Assembly: GCF_019649015.1 (NCBI RefSeq)
Contig: NZ_BLPI01000001.1
Location: forward strand, 1,073,501 to 1,137,500
Origin: Agarivorans litoreus
GTDB taxonomy: Bacteria; Pseudomonadota; Gammaproteobacteria; Enterobacterales; Celerinatantimonadaceae
Direction: 5' to 3'
DNA: 64,000 nucleotides
The translations under genes and the position numbers were made by a program. The notes under the pieces are model-generated. The model made no database searches, was not told where the DNA came from, and was given only the letters and a program-made list of their open reading frames with translations. Shown here one piece after another: positions 46,889 to 56,021 of this stretch (position 1 is the stretch's first letter; the number at the start of each line of letters is the position of its first letter).

Positions 46889-47222
46889 AGCTTACCCACT
46901 CATTCCATGTGTCTATGATTAACCAGCAAAACATAGAAAGCACTTTATTTAGCCACTAATTTTTTTCTACTATATAAAGGTAGGGCAGATTTAAAAGCTT
47001 GCAAAGCCTTTTTTTGACAAATAACTCAATTTAGTACACTGTCTCATTGTGGATAAAATTAATTAGTTCAGTGAAAAGAGTTGCTTAGTAAAAAGCACCA
47101 GTTTGGAGCTAGAATATTCGTACGAGAAAAAGCAAAAAAAACTTTTTTATACTGATATGACCACCCATCTATTAATATTTGCTAAAATCGCCGCTCGCCG
47201 CATCATGCAAAGAAAGTGAGTT
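46889..47222. other. intergenic region between divergent genes
   Basis: About 330 bases, AT-rich with several A and T runs, and containing promoters for the genes at 46888 and 47223. No clear operator or hairpin was found. Confidence 0.4.
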
Positions 47223-47939
47223 ATGAATTTAAACCAATATTTTAGTCGAGAAGATCAGCAGTTTGTATTTAGCAGACAGCAAGCTTGTGATTTTGCCAAA
47301 GGCGTCGCTAACGACTTTAATGCCATTCACGATGCAGACTCTTCGCGTTTCTGTGTTCCTGGTGATTTATTATTCTCAGTAATGTTGAACGAGCTTGGTT
47401 TAAGCCAAGACATGCAATTTACCTTTGCCGGCATGGTCACCGATGGCGTACCACTAAGTATTAAACAACAAGAACAACACTGCTTACTCGTAGATAACAA
47501 CGGTAAAGAATATCTGCAATTAGAACGCAGCGGTGAAAACCTAAAAGATGCTGAGATTATTGGCGATATTATTTCTGACTACGTGCGCTTCTCTGGGCGT
47601 AACTTTCCGCACATATTAGTCCCTCTGCTTGAAGAACAAGGCTTAATGCTGAATCGTAAGCGCCCACTAGTGATTTACGAAAACATGAGCCTGCATTTCG
47701 AGCAATTACCAACTCGCTCTCCACATTTAGAGTTTGTTGGCGGTGAGTTTATTCCCAATGGAAAACGCGGCGTAGCCTTGCTTAAATTTACTATCAGCGA
47801 AGATGGCCAAGTTATAGGCAAAGGCCAAAAACGCATGGTGCTGGGCAGTTTGCTTCCGTACGAAAAAGCCGAAAGTGACATGCTAATTGATAACTATGAA
47901 GGATGCCGCCAGGCCTTCTTAAAACGCCAACAAGCGTAA
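47223..47939 (+). CDS. DUF3581 family protein
   Basis: 238 residues. The opening YFSREDQQFVFSRQQACDFA, the FNAIHDADSSRFCVPGDLLF segment and FSGRNFPHILVPLLEEQGLM are typical of DUF3581, found widely in Vibrio and Shewanella-like bacteria. FNAIHD-x-D resembles the active-site helix of hotdog-fold dehydratases (MaoC-like), so a thioester or acyl-handling role is possible but unproven. It is a single gene with its own terminator. Confidence 0.85.
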   Translation: MNLNQYFSREDQQFVFSRQQACDFAKGVANDFNAIHDADSSRFCVPGDLLFSVMLNELGLSQDMQFTFAGMVTDGVPLSIKQQEQHCLLVDNNGKEYLQLERSGENLKDAEIIGDIISDYVRFSGRNFPHILVPLLEEQGLMLNRKRPLVIYENMSLHFEQLPTRSPHLEFVGGEFIPNGKRGVALLKFTISEDGQVIGKGQKRMVLGSLLPYEKAESDMLIDNYEGCRQAFLKRQQA

Positions 47940-47945
47940 GTAGTT

Positions 47946-47971
47946 AAAGCGCCAATCGGCGCTTTTATTTT
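47946..47971 (+). terminator. terminator after the DUF3581 gene
   Basis: AAAGCGCC pairs with GGCGCTTT and is followed by a T-rich tract. It overlaps the last bases of the convergent Lrp-type gene. Confidence 0.8.
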
Positions 47972-48438
47972 ATCTGCGATAAAGGCAAGGCTGTGTGGCT
48001 AAACACCTGCTGCAGCACAAAGCTAGAGCGCACGCCAGTAACCCCCTCTATCCGGGTTAGTTTACCCAACAAAAACGCTTGATAATGCTCCATATCTCTT
48101 ACCACAACTTTAAGCTGGTAATCTGCATCCGTCCCAGTTACCAACGCACACTCCATAACTTCTTCATAGGCACTAATAATTTTCTGAAAATTTTCGAAAC
48201 GCTCTGGGGTATGCCGATCCATAGAGATATGAATATAAGCGGTAAGGTTTAGGTTGAGTTTTTTTTCGTTAAGTAAGGTAACGTGTTTAGCAATGAGCCC
48301 GGCGTCCTCCAAGGCTTTTACCCGCCGTGAACACGGTGACGGAGATAAGCCAACTTGCTCTGCTAACTCTAAATTGCTAATTCGCCCATTGTTCTGCATC
48401 AAATCTAAAATCTTTCTATCGGTGCGATCAAGGCGCAT
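47965..48438 (-). CDS. Lrp/AsnC-family regulator
   Basis: 157 residues. N-terminal HTH (DRKILDLMQNNGRISNLELA then EQVGLSPSPCSRRVKALEDA) and a C-terminal RAM ligand-binding domain (ECALVTGTDADYQLKVVVRD). Such regulators form octamers and respond to amino acids. GGAGGTAA sits just before the ATG. No target gene is adjacent, so it may act in trans. Confidence 0.92.
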   Translation of the reverse strand: MRLDRTDRKILDLMQNNGRISNLELAEQVGLSPSPCSRRVKALEDAGLIAKHVTLLNEKKLNLNLTAYIHISMDRHTPERFENFQKIISAYEEVMECALVTGTDADYQLKVVVRDMEHYQAFLLGKLTRIEGVTGVRSSFVLQQVFSHTALPLSQIK

Positions 48439-48732
48439 TACTTACCTCCAAATTTAAGCATTATTTCAACTTTGGTTTATTTCACCCTAAATACAACCCA
48501 ACTACAACAATCATTGCTATCAAAATCTAAAATTACGCAATATAGACAAACACTCACCCTTTTATATTAAATATACTTATTACAGTGAAAAATACTCGGG
48601 AACGGCAACAAATATACCCATTTGCTAGCCAATAGTTTGCTCACCACGTTAACTAGCCCCACTCTAATCGGCATTTACCCTTTGCCAGTACAGAGAACAG
48701 TGAAACCCATCACTTAAGTATCCAAACTATCT

Positions 48733-48757
48733 AAAGGTGGCTTAGGCCACCTTTTTG
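48733..48757 (+). terminator. orphan terminator, possible small-RNA 3' end
   Basis: AAAGGTGGC pairs with GCCACCTTT across a four-base loop and ends in T5. No gene lies upstream on this strand between 48439 and here, so a small transcript of up to about 150-200 bases may end at this point. The rest of 48439-48868 shows no ORF. Confidence 0.6.
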
Positions 48758-48868
48758 TTTATTCTTTTGCCAGTTATTGTGCGCCATTTAATCGAAGCTC
48801 AATTATTTCATTTTTTTTACTGATTTCGGTTGACTTAAACCGGCAAAATTCGTTTAATAGCGCCCGTC

Positions 48869-48944
48869 GCCCGGATAGCTCAGTCGGTAGAGCAGAGGAT
48901 TGAAAATCCTCGTGTCGGTGGTTCGATTCCGCCTCCGGGCACCA
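48869..48944 (+). tRNA. tRNA-Phe (GAA anticodon)
   Basis: A 76-base cloverleaf: acceptor GCCCGGA/TCCGGGC, D-arm TAGCTCAGTCGGTAGAGCA, anticodon loop TTGAAAA, T-arm GTTCGATTC, and an encoded 3' CCA. Confidence 0.96.
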
Positions 48945-48949
48945 CCTTT

Positions 48950-48978
48950 AAAAAGCCTGCATTTATGCAGGCTTTTTT
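48950..48978 (+). terminator. terminator after tRNA-Phe
   Basis: AAAAAGCCTGC pairs with GCAGGCTTTTT, loop ATTTAT. Confidence 0.9.
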
Positions 48979-49091
48979 CGTTCTAGCTCCCCATACTAAA
49001 TACCGCAACAAGCTATCGCTTTAAGTAGCGACTGGCTAAACTCTAACTAAGTGTTTGATATTATAGTGCCCACTATTTCAAGGAATGAAAT

Positions 49092-50244
49092 ATGCGCCTT
49101 TCTTCTTTAGCCCTAGCTTTACCGCTAATTCTTTCTTCTGGACATAGCCAAGCTGATTTTTTTGAACAGTTTGTGGACCTAGCGACGGCCGTATGGATGC
49201 AAGCCAATGGCTAGTAGATAACGCGGTAGGTTTTTTGCCGGTTCCCATCATTATTACCGACCCCGCGGTGGGTTACGGCGGTGGTTTAGTATTGGCGTTT
49301 TTTCATGAAAATGAAGAACGGCAAAATGAACAGCCAGACGACCCCAACGCCCCGCTAAAACTTACGCCTAGTGTGTCGGGTTTATTAGGGCTAGCGACAG
49401 AAAACGGCACTCGAGGCGCGGGGGCGTTTCACATGGGAATCTGGAAGCAAGACAGTATTCGCTACATCGGTGCAATTGCGGGTGTAGATGCCAATATTGA
49501 TAGTTTTCGCCTGCCCAGCGAAGAGGCAAAAGGCGATATTCCCATTAGAGTAAACTTAAAAGGCAGTTACTTACTGCAACAAATCCGTTTTCGCTTGGGC
49601 GATAGCCCGTGGTTTGCTGGAGCCAAATACACCTTTTTAAATAGTGACAGTGAGTTTTCTATTGGCAACCTGCCCGATTACTCAAAGCCTCAGCTAAGCA
49701 TGAAGGATGGCGGAGTAAGCCTGCTGCTTAACTACGATACTCGAGATAACTCGTTTAGCCCTAACCAAGGTATATATGGCAATATTAGTTATGCTAAACA
49801 CGCTGACTACTTTGGCGGTGACAATGATTACTCAATCGCCTCTGGTGAGTTTTCTGGCTTTAGTTATCTAGGCAATAGCTTCCAAGGCTCTATGCGTTTA
49901 TCGGCCTCCAGCGCCCATGGCGATACACCTTATTATGCCCTGCCCTTTATTGATATGCGCGGCATACCGGCTTGCGTGACCAAGGCGAGCGCATGGCGAC
50001 TTTACAAGGTGAACTGCGCTACGACTTTGATGCACGCTGGTCTGCGGTTGTATTTGGCGATGTTGGGCAAGCATTTAGTTCAGAGCAAAACCTAGGTGAC
50101 ACGCCTAACCGCTATGCTAAAGGCCTAGGTTTTCGTTATTTAATGGCTAGGCGCTTTAATTTGCGCACCGGGATAGATATTGCCAGAGGCCCAGAAGATA
50201 CCACCCTGCACTTTATTGTAGGTGCAGGTTGGTCAGATTTTTAA
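49092..50244 (+). pseudogene. BamA-like outer-membrane barrel gene with two frameshifts
   Basis: Three consecutive frames join into one Omp85-type barrel. The first encodes a signal peptide (MRLSSLALALPLILSSGHSQ) and shifts near 49173-49180; one added base in GACCTAGC gives FVDPSDGRMDASQWLVDN. The second runs through the barrel (LLLNYDTRDNSFSPNQGIYG) and shifts near 49969-49975; one added base gives IPALRDQGERMATLQGEL. The third ends in GAGWSDF. The total is about 384 codons. It resembles the gene at 21627. Either a real pseudogene or two single-base assembly errors. Confidence 0.8.
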
Positions 50245-50319
50245 TCCGCCAAGCAACAAATGTTGACTTTTTGTTAACAACAAGCTCTACTGGTAAGACC
50301 TCTTAAACAAGGAAAAGTT

Positions 50320-50796
50320 ATGCTTCCCAGTGTTCGTAAAGCCAACTTGATGTTGAGTTTGTTTGGTATGTTCAAAGTACCCTTGATTTGGTACTGCCGT
50401 CCTAAGATCCTTGAGATGGATGAACAGAAGGTTATTGTAAAGATCCCCCTTAAACGCCGAACCAAAAACCACCTTAACAGTATGTACTTTGGAACCTTAG
50501 CGGTTGGCGCAGACGTAGCCGGAGGCTTCTTAGCGATAGCTAAAGCCGAACAATATGGCAAAAAAGTATCGCTAGCGTTTAAGGCGGTTGAAGGGCAGTT
50601 TTTAAAGCGCCCGGAAGCAGACGTTATCTTTAGTTGTACCGACGGTAAGCTCATTGACCAAATGCTCGAGCAAACCATGCAAAGCGGTGAGCGAGTAAAC
50701 CAAGCCGTAACGATTAATGCTACCTGCCCCTCTATTAGCGGCGACGAAGTAGTGGCCAAGTTTTCTCTAACCCTCTCTTTAAAAGCCATCCAATAA
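50320..50796 (+). CDS. DUF4442 hotdog-fold thioesterase-like protein
   Basis: 158 residues. The segment RTKNHLNSMYFGTLAVGADV carries the HxxSxxxG-like pattern of DUF4442/PaaI-type thioesterases, and KAVEGQFLKRPEADVIFSCT fits the second half of the hotdog fold. It should act on an acyl-CoA in the cytosol; the substrate is unknown. AAGGA precedes the ATG and a terminator follows the stop. Confidence 0.82.
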   Translation: MLPSVRKANLMLSLFGMFKVPLIWYCRPKILEMDEQKVIVKIPLKRRTKNHLNSMYFGTLAVGADVAGGFLAIAKAEQYGKKVSLAFKAVEGQFLKRPEADVIFSCTDGKLIDQMLEQTMQSGERVNQAVTINATCPSISGDEVVAKFSLTLSLKAIQ

Positions 50797-50802
50797 ACCA
50801 AT

Positions 50803-50828
50803 AGTCGGCTGTATTCAGCCGGCTTTTG
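50803..50828 (+). terminator. terminator after the DUF4442 gene
   Basis: CGGCTG pairs with CAGCCG with a four-base loop, followed by a short TTTT. Confidence 0.65.
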
Positions 50829-50992
50829 CAATTTGCAAACAGCTAAGTGCAGCTCGCTCCATAAAGCTAGAAGCAAGCAATTTTTGGCACTAAACCTTTG
50901 TAATAAAAGGCACTATAAACATTGGCACGAAACTGGATATAACACCTTAACTACGCACTAAACAGTGCTTAAATTTAGTTGTCGAGGTTTAT

Positions 50993-51706
50993 ATGAAATC
51001 TATATCGCATGCTTTAGTCATCACTGCTTGTATTAGCTTCTCAAGCCATGCTGGCATTATTTACACCATCGAGGCTCCTGGCATCCAAACTTCACAAATT
51101 AGTGGACCTAGCTATACAGAAAACTTCGACAATTTAACTTCATCCCAACTCAGTAATGGCTACCAAAATGCCTTTGGTGAATACTCGATAGATAAAGGCC
51201 AAGCCAAGGTGGCTGATTTTGGCGTTTATGGTGGTGCACATGGCGAGGGTAAATACTTATTTATTCCAAATAACAGTGCCGTTCAGCTCATTTTTGATCA
51301 GCCTGTAGGCTACTTTGGCTTTTGGTGGAGTGCTGGAGACAATGGCAATCAACTGAGTATTACCACCCAATCTGAGCAGTTGTCCTTTAAAACCAACCAA
51401 ATTCTTGATGCTGCTGTGCTAGAACCTGACCATTACGGTAGCCCTACTAGCGTTAAAGGCAACAAACGTGAACCCTATGGTTACGTTAATCTATTCGCCG
51501 AAAGCAATGCTGACAAAATTACCGCTATCCGCTTTTTTGGTCGCAACTTCGAGACAGATAACCACACGGTTAGTATTCAACGCGAAGCACTAACCGGCCG
51601 CTCATTAGCACCTGTAACAGTGCCGGAGCCGAAGACTTGGTGGCTAATTAGCTTAGGACTGGTATTGCTTTTACTGAGCCAGCGACGCTCAAAGCGAACA
51701 GTTTAA
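50993..51706 (+). CDS. PEP-CTERM sorting-signal protein
   Basis: 237 residues. It has an N-terminal signal peptide (SHALVITACISFSSHA) and at the C-terminus a PEP-CTERM tripartite signal: VPEPKTWW, a hydrophobic stretch (LISLGLVLLLLS) and a basic tail (QRRSKR). Such proteins are cleaved by an exosortase and sent to the cell surface or matrix. The middle is beta-rich (FDQPVGYFGFWWSAGDNGNQ), a pattern seen in PEP-CTERM Npun-like domains. No exosortase is encoded in this window. Confidence 0.87.
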   Translation: MKSISHALVITACISFSSHAGIIYTIEAPGIQTSQISGPSYTENFDNLTSSQLSNGYQNAFGEYSIDKGQAKVADFGVYGGAHGEGKYLFIPNNSAVQLIFDQPVGYFGFWWSAGDNGNQLSITTQSEQLSFKTNQILDAAVLEPDHYGSPTSVKGNKREPYGYVNLFAESNADKITAIRFFGRNFETDNHTVSIQREALTGRSLAPVTVPEPKTWWLISLGLVLLLLSQRRSKRTV

Positions 51707-51929
51707 GCTTAGAAGATCATTGAACGCCTATTCCTCTCCCCAACTGGATAACCAATTATCAAGGTAATCTTGCGAGATTTAGTAAAAAAGCGCAGCAAAA
51801 ACGAGACTTAAGCAGAAACACTTAGGTTAATAACTTGTATTCTTTGAATCACAGCAACAAAATGGAAAACCAATTTAACAAATTAGTTAACCAGAAGTAT
51901 TTATTGCTCATCATATAAAGGAATACTAA

Positions 51930-52952
51930 ATGAGAACTGCCTTTGTTTTAGCCGCTAGCTTGCTTGCTAGCGCTTGTTCAACTACCTCTGATCAACTCTC
52001 CATCGCCGATGCCGCGGAAACAACCGGCTCAATCGAGTTGATTAACCCACAAGCAAAACAATTTATTGCGGCAGACGCCAAGATTAGTATTCGTGGAAAG
52101 GGCTATCGCTGGACAGAAGGGCCAGTATGGATTGAACAACATGGTTTTTTGCTATTTTCCGACATCCCCAATAACACCATCGTAAAGTATCAACCTAATA
52201 AAGGTACCGAGCTTTATCTAAAAAACTCTGGTGCAACAGGCCTACAGGAAGGAGACTACGGACAAGGCTCTAATGGTTTGTTATTAAACCCACAGGGACA
52301 GCTGGTGCTACTTCAACAAGGTGACCGCCGTGTAGCACTCATGGATGCCCCCTTAAACGAACCTCAAAGTAAATTTGTTACGCTGGCTGGCGAGTACCAA
52401 GGCAAGCGCTTAAACAGCCCAAATGATGCGGTTTACCACAACGATGGCAGCTTATACTTTACCGATCCTCCTTATGGACTAAATTCAGGCATGAATGACT
52501 CGCGCAAAGAATTAGACTTTCAAGGGATTTATCGTCTAAGCCAAGATGGCGAGCTTGAGTTACTAGACAACAGCGTCAACTTCCCAAATGGCATTGCCTT
52601 AACGCTTGACCAAAAAACTTTAATTGTGGCGGTGTCTGATGACAAACATCCACGCTGGTTAGCTTATGATGTAAACCCAGACGGTAGTATTAGCAACAAG
52701 CGGATATTTCACGATGCCAAAGCGTTACTTGGTGTAGCTGGAGAACAAGGTTTACCAGATGGAATGGCGGTTCATTCTAGCGGTAACATCTTTGCCACAG
52801 GGCCAGGTGGAGTGTGGTTGTTCTCCCCAAAAGGGGAAGTACTTGCCAAAATACGTACCGGACGTTTAACCGCTAACTGTACTCTGTCGGCCGATGAAAA
52901 ATACCTGTTTATTACTGCTCACGACACCCTAATGTCGGTGCCGCTGTTGTAA
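51930..52952 (+). CDS. SMP-30/gluconolactonase-type lipoprotein
   Basis: 340 residues. A lipobox (LLASAC) marks a lipoprotein. The rest is a six-bladed propeller: RWTEGPVWIEQHGFLLFSDI near residue 65 carries the metal-binding Glu, GKRLNSPNDAVYHNDGSLYF the Asn/Asp ligands, and VNFPNGIALTLDQKTLIVAV a further Asn. This fits a divalent-metal lactonase, possibly hydrolysing a sugar lactone in the periplasm. AAAGGA lies ahead of the ATG. Confidence 0.9.
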   Translation: MRTAFVLAASLLASACSTTSDQLSIADAAETTGSIELINPQAKQFIAADAKISIRGKGYRWTEGPVWIEQHGFLLFSDIPNNTIVKYQPNKGTELYLKNSGATGLQEGDYGQGSNGLLLNPQGQLVLLQQGDRRVALMDAPLNEPQSKFVTLAGEYQGKRLNSPNDAVYHNDGSLYFTDPPYGLNSGMNDSRKELDFQGIYRLSQDGELELLDNSVNFPNGIALTLDQKTLIVAVSDDKHPRWLAYDVNPDGSISNKRIFHDAKALLGVAGEQGLPDGMAVHSSGNIFATGPGGVWLFSPKGEVLAKIRTGRLTANCTLSADEKYLFITAHDTLMSVPLL

Positions 52953-52960
52953 TGAAACTA

Positions 52961-52998
52961 GCTTGCTTAATGAGGCCTTAGCGCCTCTTTAAGCAAGC
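52961..52998. terminator. long hairpin between convergent genes
   Basis: GCTTGCTTAA and TTAAGCAAGC form the outer stem, and GAGGC/GCCTC continue it inside. There is no strong T tract, but the position between two convergent genes suits a bidirectional terminator. Confidence 0.6.
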
Positions 52999-53006
52999 GC
53001 TTAACT

Positions 53007-53465
53007 TTACTGCTTTTGCCACTTTTCACCTTTTAAGGCCATGAAGTCACGCCCCATTTTTAGCACCAATATCTTGCTGTCAGTCTCATTATCAATATAA
53101 GCACCGGCTGGTACCGTGGCTAGCTCCTCTTTAGCAAGCATTAACCCACCGGGCATCTTTTTACCACCAACAACATTTCCCCCCTCGAGCACTGCCATTT
53201 CAATTACCGACGGAGCTTGAAAGTACCAATACTCATCATCTTCAGCACTAAGTGGATACTCTCCTTTTAAAAAACGTACACCTCGCTTTCCCTGTTGGGC
53301 GCTGTCTAGCCATACTAAGGCATCATTAAACTGAACCTTGCTGGCGGGCTCACTAACCTGGGTAACTGGGCGCTCCTCGAAACCAGAACCCACCCCCACG
53401 GATTTACATGCACTAACTAACAACACGCATAAGGTTAAACATACAACACGCTTTATTTGTAACAC
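53007..53465 (-). CDS. small lipoprotein of unknown function
   Basis: 152 residues with a lipobox (LLVSAC, Cys near residue 20). The remainder is beta-rich and charged (RFLKGEYPLSAEDDEYWYFQ). I recognise no family or catalytic motif. It stands alone and is transcribed away from the haem receptor gene; the region upstream (53466-53800) contains the receptor's Fur-like site. Confidence 0.6.
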   Translation of the reverse strand: MLQIKRVVCLTLCVLLVSACKSVGVGSGFEERPVTQVSEPASKVQFNDALVWLDSAQQGKRGVRFLKGEYPLSAEDDEYWYFQAPSVIEMAVLEGGNVVGGKKMPGGLMLAKEELATVPAGAYIDNETDSKILVLKMGRDFMALKGEKWQKQ

Positions 53466-53800
53466 TTCAATTCCATCCTTAGGTTTAAGTCGCTATACAG
53501 CGTTATTTTCACCAATCATCAAAGCTTGGCGTAGTGTGCTTAAAGCTTAGTATATTCTGCCAAATCAAACAGCTATATAAACACCATTAACCTGCTTGGC
53601 TAGCTACACAAATTCTTCTAGATAAAATCAATTAGTGGTTAGAGCTTTAATGCCAACTCAAGATATTCCCATATTCAGCCCTTCTAATTTTAACTACTTA
53701 CAAAACTATAATTAAATGCAAATGATTTTAATTCTCATTCGTATTATGTATAGTACCGCCTAATTAAAACTTAACAGGATAAGGAACAAGCCTGAAAACC
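53466..53800. other. intergenic region upstream of the haem receptor
   Basis: AT-rich, about 335 bases between two divergent genes. It contains the Fur-like site at 53721. No small ORF or strong hairpin was seen. Confidence 0.4.
53721..53739. promoter_or_regulatory. putative Fur box upstream of the haem receptor gene
   Basis: AATGATTTTAATTCTCATT is an imperfect match to the Fur palindrome (AATGAT...TCATT arms). It sits about 60 bases before the receptor start. It is weaker than the two other Fur boxes in this window. Confidence 0.55.
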
Positions 53801-55954
53801 ATGAAAGCATTCAATCGCACTCTAATTGCTAATGCAGTAATTTTTAGCCTTAGCCCTCTCGCTTATGCCGAAACAAATAGCACCATGTTTGACGAAGTGG
53901 TGGTATCAGCAACCCGTACCGAGCAATCGGTCAAAGACATCTCTTCTAGCATTAGCTCGGTAAGCTCTGAGCAGCTAGAGCAGCAAATGGCTAATGATTT
54001 AAATGATGCTGTTCGTTACGAACCCGGCGTAACCCCTACTGGACAAGGCCGTTTTGGCACTAGTGGCTTTAATATTCGTGGCCTAGATGGCAACCGAATT
54101 AAGCTAATGGTAGATGGCATCGAGCAACCCACTGCCTATAACCCTGGTGGCGATGTAATGAACAAGGGGCCAAACGCTTATGAAATTGACACCCTAAGTG
54201 CCGTTGAAATTAACAAGGGCCCTGCTTCTAGCCTTTACGGTAGTGACGCCTTAGGCGGCGCAATATTACTAAGAACCAAAAACCCTGAAGACGTACTAGC
54301 TGAAGGCGACAGCAACCATGTTGCGCTTAAAACCGGCTACGGTAGTTCAAATGAAGCATATAAAGCCACCGTCGAGCTCGCTAAGCGCTATCAAAAATGG
54401 GAAGGTTTAGCCATTTACACCTACCGTGATGGCAGCGAAACTAAAACCCATTCTTCAGGTGAAGACATAAATGGCCGAGACCGCGGGCAAGCCGATCCTC
54501 TCGACTTTGACTCTCACAACCTGTTCCTAAAAACTAACTACGCCTTAAATGATGCACATACTTTTGGCTTAGTGGCTGAGCTATTCCAGCGCGAATCTAA
54601 GTCAACCATCCTTAGTAACGAAGGCTATAGCATATTCCCAGGCTTTACCTACACAAATGTAACTGGCGAAGACAAAGACACTCGCAGCCGTGTAGGCATT
54701 AACCACACATGGCTAGCCAACAATGCCGCATTTGATGATTTGTTCTGGCAACTAAGCCATCAGCAAAGTAAATCAGAGCACAATAACTACGATACTACCG
54801 ACTTATACGGTAGCCGGAATCGTGAACGTAACGGTGAAGATAGCTCGTTACAGTTTGATGCTCAGTTCAACAAACTACTGGAGTTTGACCACAGCAGCCA
54901 CGAAATTGGCTATGGTTTAACGGCTATTAATAGTGATTTTGAATTGGAATACCGCACCCATTATTACGACACAGGAACGGTAGATCCAGGCGCACCAGAA
55001 GTGCCTAAAGCAGAAGCCGAAAAGCGCGGGATCTTTATTCAAGATCACATGTATTTAATGGATGAACGCTTGGTGGTTACCGCTGGTTTACGTTACGACG
55101 ACTACAAAGCAACACCAGATGCCAGCAGCGGCTTTGAAGAGCATAACAGTGATGCTTTAACCAAACGCTTAGGCGCGGTATATCAATGGAATCAACAAGT
55201 TAGTACATTTGTTCAATATAGCGAAGGTTTTAGAGCCCCTACCCTTGAAGAACTTTACTACGCCTTTGATAACAGCGGCCACGGTTATGCCACCTTGTCT
55301 AACCCTAACCTTCAACCAGAAGAGAGCCAAAGCTACGAGTTAGGTTTACGTACCAATACTGCAGCATCTAGCATGGAGTTAGTGGGTTTCTTCAATGACT
55401 ACACCAACTTCATTCAATCAGTAACTGATTACAGTGATCCAAGCTATCCAGCGGGTATCACCATCAATGAAAACATTGGTGAAGCTGAAATTTATGGTGT
55501 GGAGTTTAAAGGTAACTACTGGTTAGATGAAGCCTTTGGGGCACCTAAAGGTAGCTACAGCCGCTTAAGCGTTGCCTACGCACAAGGCAAAAATAAAGAA
55601 GACGGCAGCGCGCTAGATTCTGTTGCACCGCTTACTGCAGTTTGGGGCTTAGGCTACGACCACCAAGACAAGCTTTGGGGTAGCCAACTTAACCTAACCA
55701 TGGTGTCAGCCAAGAAACAAGGCGACTGGTCTACCGAAAACAACGCCCACGCACCTGGTCATGCATTGTTAGACCTAACTGCCTACTACCAACCGGTGAA
55801 CGACCTCGTATTGCGAGCAGGCTTATTTAATGCGCTTGACCAAAAATACTGGAGCTACACCGACCTAGACGGCAAACCATCTGACCATCAAGGCTTAGAT
55901 CGTTACACCCAGCCAGGCCGTAACTGGGGTGTCGACTTAGCGTATACGTTCTAA
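53801..55954 (+). CDS. TonB-dependent haem/haemoglobin receptor
   Basis: 717 residues. A signal peptide (cleavage near AYAET) and a TonB box-like DEVVVSATR precede the plug domain (NIRGLDGNRIKLMVDGIEQP ... GSDALGGAILLRTK). The 22-strand barrel follows and ends in Phe. The haem-receptor signature is complete: EGFRAPTLEELYYAFDNSGH then GYATLSNPNLQPEES, that is FRAP, a His, and NPNL. It should extract haem at the surface with energy from TonB-ExbBD encoded at 12571-14553. Confidence 0.92.
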   Translation: MKAFNRTLIANAVIFSLSPLAYAETNSTMFDEVVVSATRTEQSVKDISSSISSVSSEQLEQQMANDLNDAVRYEPGVTPTGQGRFGTSGFNIRGLDGNRIKLMVDGIEQPTAYNPGGDVMNKGPNAYEIDTLSAVEINKGPASSLYGSDALGGAILLRTKNPEDVLAEGDSNHVALKTGYGSSNEAYKATVELAKRYQKWEGLAIYTYRDGSETKTHSSGEDINGRDRGQADPLDFDSHNLFLKTNYALNDAHTFGLVAELFQRESKSTILSNEGYSIFPGFTYTNVTGEDKDTRSRVGINHTWLANNAAFDDLFWQLSHQQSKSEHNNYDTTDLYGSRNRERNGEDSSLQFDAQFNKLLEFDHSSHEIGYGLTAINSDFELEYRTHYYDTGTVDPGAPEVPKAEAEKRGIFIQDHMYLMDERLVVTAGLRYDDYKATPDASSGFEEHNSDALTKRLGAVYQWNQQVSTFVQYSEGFRAPTLEELYYAFDNSGHGYATLSNPNLQPEESQSYELGLRTNTAASSMELVGFFNDYTNFIQSVTDYSDPSYPAGITINENIGEAEIYGVEFKGNYWLDEAFGAPKGSYSRLSVAYAQGKNKEDGSALDSVAPLTAVWGLGYDHQDKLWGSQLNLTMVSAKKQGDWSTENNAHAPGHALLDLTAYYQPVNDLVLRAGLFNALDQKYWSYTDLDGKPSDHQGLDRYTQPGRNWGVDLAYTF

Positions 55955-55970
55955 CCCGATCCAAAAGTAA

Positions 55971-56000
55971 AAAGGCTAGCTTACTCAGCTAGCCTTTTTT
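55971..56000 (+). terminator. terminator after the haem receptor gene
   Basis: AAAGGCTAGC pairs with GCTAGCCTTT across a seven-base loop and ends in a T6 tract. Confidence 0.9.
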
Positions 56001-56021
56001 AATTAATTAAAACACAATTCT

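Noticed and set aside
50274..50876. 200-codon minus-strand frame
   Set aside because: It is antisense to the DUF4442 gene at 50320, which has a recognisable family pattern and a ribosome site.
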